Origin: Microcystis aeruginosa W13-11 | Lineage (GTDB): Bacteria > Cyanobacteriota > Cyanobacteriia > Cyanobacteriales > Microcystaceae | DNA: 6,289 bases | Direction: 5' to 3' | NCBI GenBank assembly: GCA_009995705.1 | Contig: JAADBR010000185.1 | Coordinates: 1-6,289 of the forward strand | In this document: one piece after another, positions 5,438-6,289 of the stretch | Layout of the letters: every line of letters begins with the position of its first letter | Numbering within the stretch: the first letter of the stretch is position 1 | Notes under the pieces: model-generated | Told to the model about the DNA's origin: nothing | What the model saw: the letters and a program-made list of their open reading frames with translations, nothing else | Databases searched by the model: none | Program-made: the position numbers and the translations under genes

Positions 5438-5718
5438 GAGAGTTAATTTTAACGACTAGGTTTAAGCGATCTTTTAAAAAATTTGTCCGGCGTAACGCGG
5501 CATTACAGCGACAAGTTGAAAAAACGTTACTGCAAATGAGGGAGGATGTCTTTGCGCCCAATTTGATGACCCATCGCCTAAAGGGTGAGCATGATGGACT
5601 AAAGGCTTGTTCTTGTGGATATGATTGTCGGATTATTTTTACGATTCAAAAAAACGAGCAGACGACTCAAGAGGAGATTGTTTTGCTCAATATTGGGACT
5701 CACGATGAGGTTTATTGA
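5434..5718 (+). CDS. RelE/YafQ-like mRNA interferase toxin
   Basis: The start is placed at GTG 5434, overlapping the antitoxin stop as GTGA, with GAGGA at 5426-5430. A longer reading from TTG 5407 would run 31 nt into the antitoxin gene and has no ribosome site. The 94 residues match the RelE superfamily: helical N-terminus with FKRSFKKFVRR (10-20); THRLKG at 46-51; GYDCRIIF at 62-69; and the closing IGTHDEVY at 87-94, a hallmark of YafQ-like toxins. H47, D64 and H90 lie where YafQ has H50, D67 and H87. The equivalent of YafQ H63 is not obvious. Toxins of this fold cleave mRNA at the ribosome and stop growth until bound by antitoxin. There is no frameshift or truncation, so the pair appears intact. 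Confidence 0.88.
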   Translation: MRELILTTRFKRSFKKFVRRNAALQRQVEKTLLQMREDVFAPNLMTHRLKGEHDGLKACSCGYDCRIIFTIQKNEQTTQEEIVLLNIGTHDEVY

Positions 5719-5755
5719 GGGTTGTTAATGGATTAAATTCTGTTGATTCTTTCGT

Positions 5756-5965
5756 TTATTTTTCTTGGTATCGCTGGATGTATTCTGGATCAAAAACTTG
5801 GGAAAGTAGGTTTTGAAATTCCTCTTGTTCCGCTTTGGTTAACTGTTGTTCATTGGCGGAACGGTATGGGTCGCCACCGGATTCTAGGTATCGTTCGCGA
5901 GCGAGTCTAGAGAGTTGTTGTAAACGTCTAGCTTTTTGTTGTCGAAGTTGTTCGGCGTTAGTCAT
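5756..5965 (-). CDS. Small charged helical protein, unknown function
   Basis: The 69-residue protein starts MTNAEQLRQQKARRLQQLSR and is rich in Q, R, E and K, so it probably forms two helices around a GGDPYRS turn (30-36). ATG 5965 is chosen over an upstream TTG at 5992 because it lies in an 8-nt overlap with the preceding gene (ATGACTAA, 5958-5965), a sign of translational coupling. No Shine-Dalgarno is seen. I do not recognise the family. The size, the charge and the tight pairing with another small gene resemble toxin-antitoxin architecture, but no toxin motif is present, so this is only a suggestion. It converges on the RelE-like gene with 37 bp between the stop codons. Confidence 0.7.
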   Translation of the reverse strand: MTNAEQLRQQKARRLQQLSRLARERYLESGGDPYRSANEQQLTKAEQEEFQNLLSQVFDPEYIQRYQEK

Positions 5966-6146
5966 AGTCTTGCACGAATTCAAAAGGAACAATTTCTCCG
6001 TCAGGAAGAATCACCGATGTGGGTAAAGTAGGACTTAGGGTTTCGATATACCACAGCCCACTACTAGGATTATAGAAACTATATAAGACAATCGCTAGGG
6101 TTTCGAGGGCGTTAAAAACTAAAAATTGTTCTTCGGTCGGTTCCAT
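5958..6146 (-). CDS. Small acidic protein, unknown function, directly next to an IS end
   Basis: The protein has 62 residues, MEPTEEQFLVFNALETLAIV followed by a probable beta-rich part (LWYIETLSPTLPTSVILPDG, 31-50) and an acidic end (VQDYD). I do not recognise the family. It is the first gene of a two-gene unit with the overlapping 69-residue gene. The ATG is the first possible start because an in-frame TAA lies one codon upstream, within the apparently native flank. Only 9 nt separate the ATG from the IS right end (6156), and this gap contains no ribosome site. Any native promoter has therefore been moved away, and expression may depend on read-through from the IS. Confidence 0.65.
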   Translation of the reverse strand: MEPTEEQFLVFNALETLAIVLYSFYNPSSGLWYIETLSPTLPTSVILPDGEIVPFEFVQDYD

Positions 6147-6165
6147 CGGTTATTGTTGACATCCT

Positions 6166-6187
6166 CACCGCCGTGAAACGGACGGTG
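6166..6187 (-). repeat. IS right-end hairpin with bulged T (right copy)
   Basis: Read on the minus strand, CACCG pairs with CGGTG and CCG with CGG, with one T unpaired between the two blocks of the 5' arm and a 5-nt loop. This is the complete form of the hairpin that has one mismatch in the left copy, and it fits the bulged-T structure bound by Y1 TnpA. Confidence 0.7.
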
Positions 6188-6198
6188 ATTCCCAAACC

Positions 6199-6289
6199 TC
6201 ACGATTTGGGTTTCTGCTTCTTTCCCTTGCGGGGTTCCGCACCTGCCTTAACAGATTTACTCTGTTCTGGTCTTATGGTCGCTCTACAG
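6199..6289 (-). CDS. tnpB: TnpB, last 29 codons (cut by window edge)
   Basis: The visible residues ([20 protein letters not shown] to the KS end, stop at 6199-6201) are identical in amino acids to the tail of the left copy. The two nucleotide differences within the coding part (GCC/GCA and CCT/CCC) are both synonymous. The catalytic and zinc-ribbon regions are outside the window. Confidence 0.85.
   Translation of the reverse strand, partial: CRATIRPEQSKSVKAGAEPRKGKKQKPKS

Larger units (their letters stand above)
6135..6289 (-). ncRNA. Putative omegaRNA (reRNA) of the right TnpB
   Basis: By the same logic as for the left copy, the RNA would run through the tnpB tail and hairpin and end in a guide starting at 6155 on the minus strand (CAATAACCGATGGAACC...). 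This guide spans the start codon of the 62-residue gene. The 5' boundary is off-window. Confidence 0.4.
6156..6289 (-). mobile_element. IS200/IS605-family element, 3' part (right copy, inverted)
   Basis: On the minus strand this repeats positions 81-213 of the window with only 3 substitutions and one 1-nt insertion, and continues beyond the window. It contains the tnpB end, the right-end hairpin (6166-6187) and TCAA at 6156-6159. It is therefore a second copy of the same element, pointing towards the left copy. Confidence 0.9.

Noticed and set aside
5835..6026. Open reading frame on the plus strand (63 residues) opposite the two small minus-strand genes
   Set aside because: Its cysteine- and serine-rich composition is what the antisense of Q/R/E-rich codons gives. 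The minus-strand pair has the coupled overlap and better composition.

Overview
The window looks like a cyanobacterial chromosome, most likely Microcystis or a close unicellular relative. The reasons are the pdhB-secD-secF gene order, three exact GCGATCGC (HIP1) octamers at 1435-1442, 2111-2118 and 4726-4733, a cyanobacterial MMADHC-like protein, dense small toxin-antitoxin genes, and several hairpin and heptamer repeats between genes. The genus is an inference from style and gene content, not a database match.

Layout. Positions 1-213 are the 3' end of an IS200/IS605-type element: the tnpB C-terminus plus its right-end hairpin. Positions 214-464 are a gene-free leader that carries a heptamer repeat and a strong G/C hairpin. 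Positions 465-3943 are the core housekeeping block: pdhB (pyruvate dehydrogenase E1 beta), secD and secF (Sec translocon accessory proteins). A MITE-like hairpin and a pyrimidine heptamer repeat lie between secD and secF. A bidirectional terminator at 3942-3973 closes this block and also the converging minus-strand MMADHC-like gene (3986-4468). Positions 4540-4987 hold a decayed HicAB toxin-antitoxin module on the minus strand: hicA has an internal deletion that shifts the frame, and HicB lacks the usual C-terminal extension. Positions 5207-5718 hold an apparently intact second module on the plus strand: an antitoxin overlapping a RelE/YafQ-like toxin by 4 nt. Positions 5756-6146 hold two overlapping small minus-strand genes of unknown function. 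Positions 6156-6289 are the end of a second copy of the same IS element, in inverted orientation.

How it fits together. The left half is vertically inherited metabolism and secretion. The right half is an accessory patch of small TA-type genes. The whole segment is bracketed by two nearly identical, inward-pointing tnpB/right-end copies. Each copy carries the parts expected of a TnpB-omegaRNA unit, and the omegaRNA guide would be read from the DNA just beyond each element. The right copy sits 9 nt from the start codon of the 62-residue gene, so it probably displaced that gene's native promoter and ribosome binding site. The most notable points are the paired IS ends with their locus-derived guides, the visible step-by-step decay of hicAB beside an intact TA pair, and the unnamed overlapping gene pair beside the right element.
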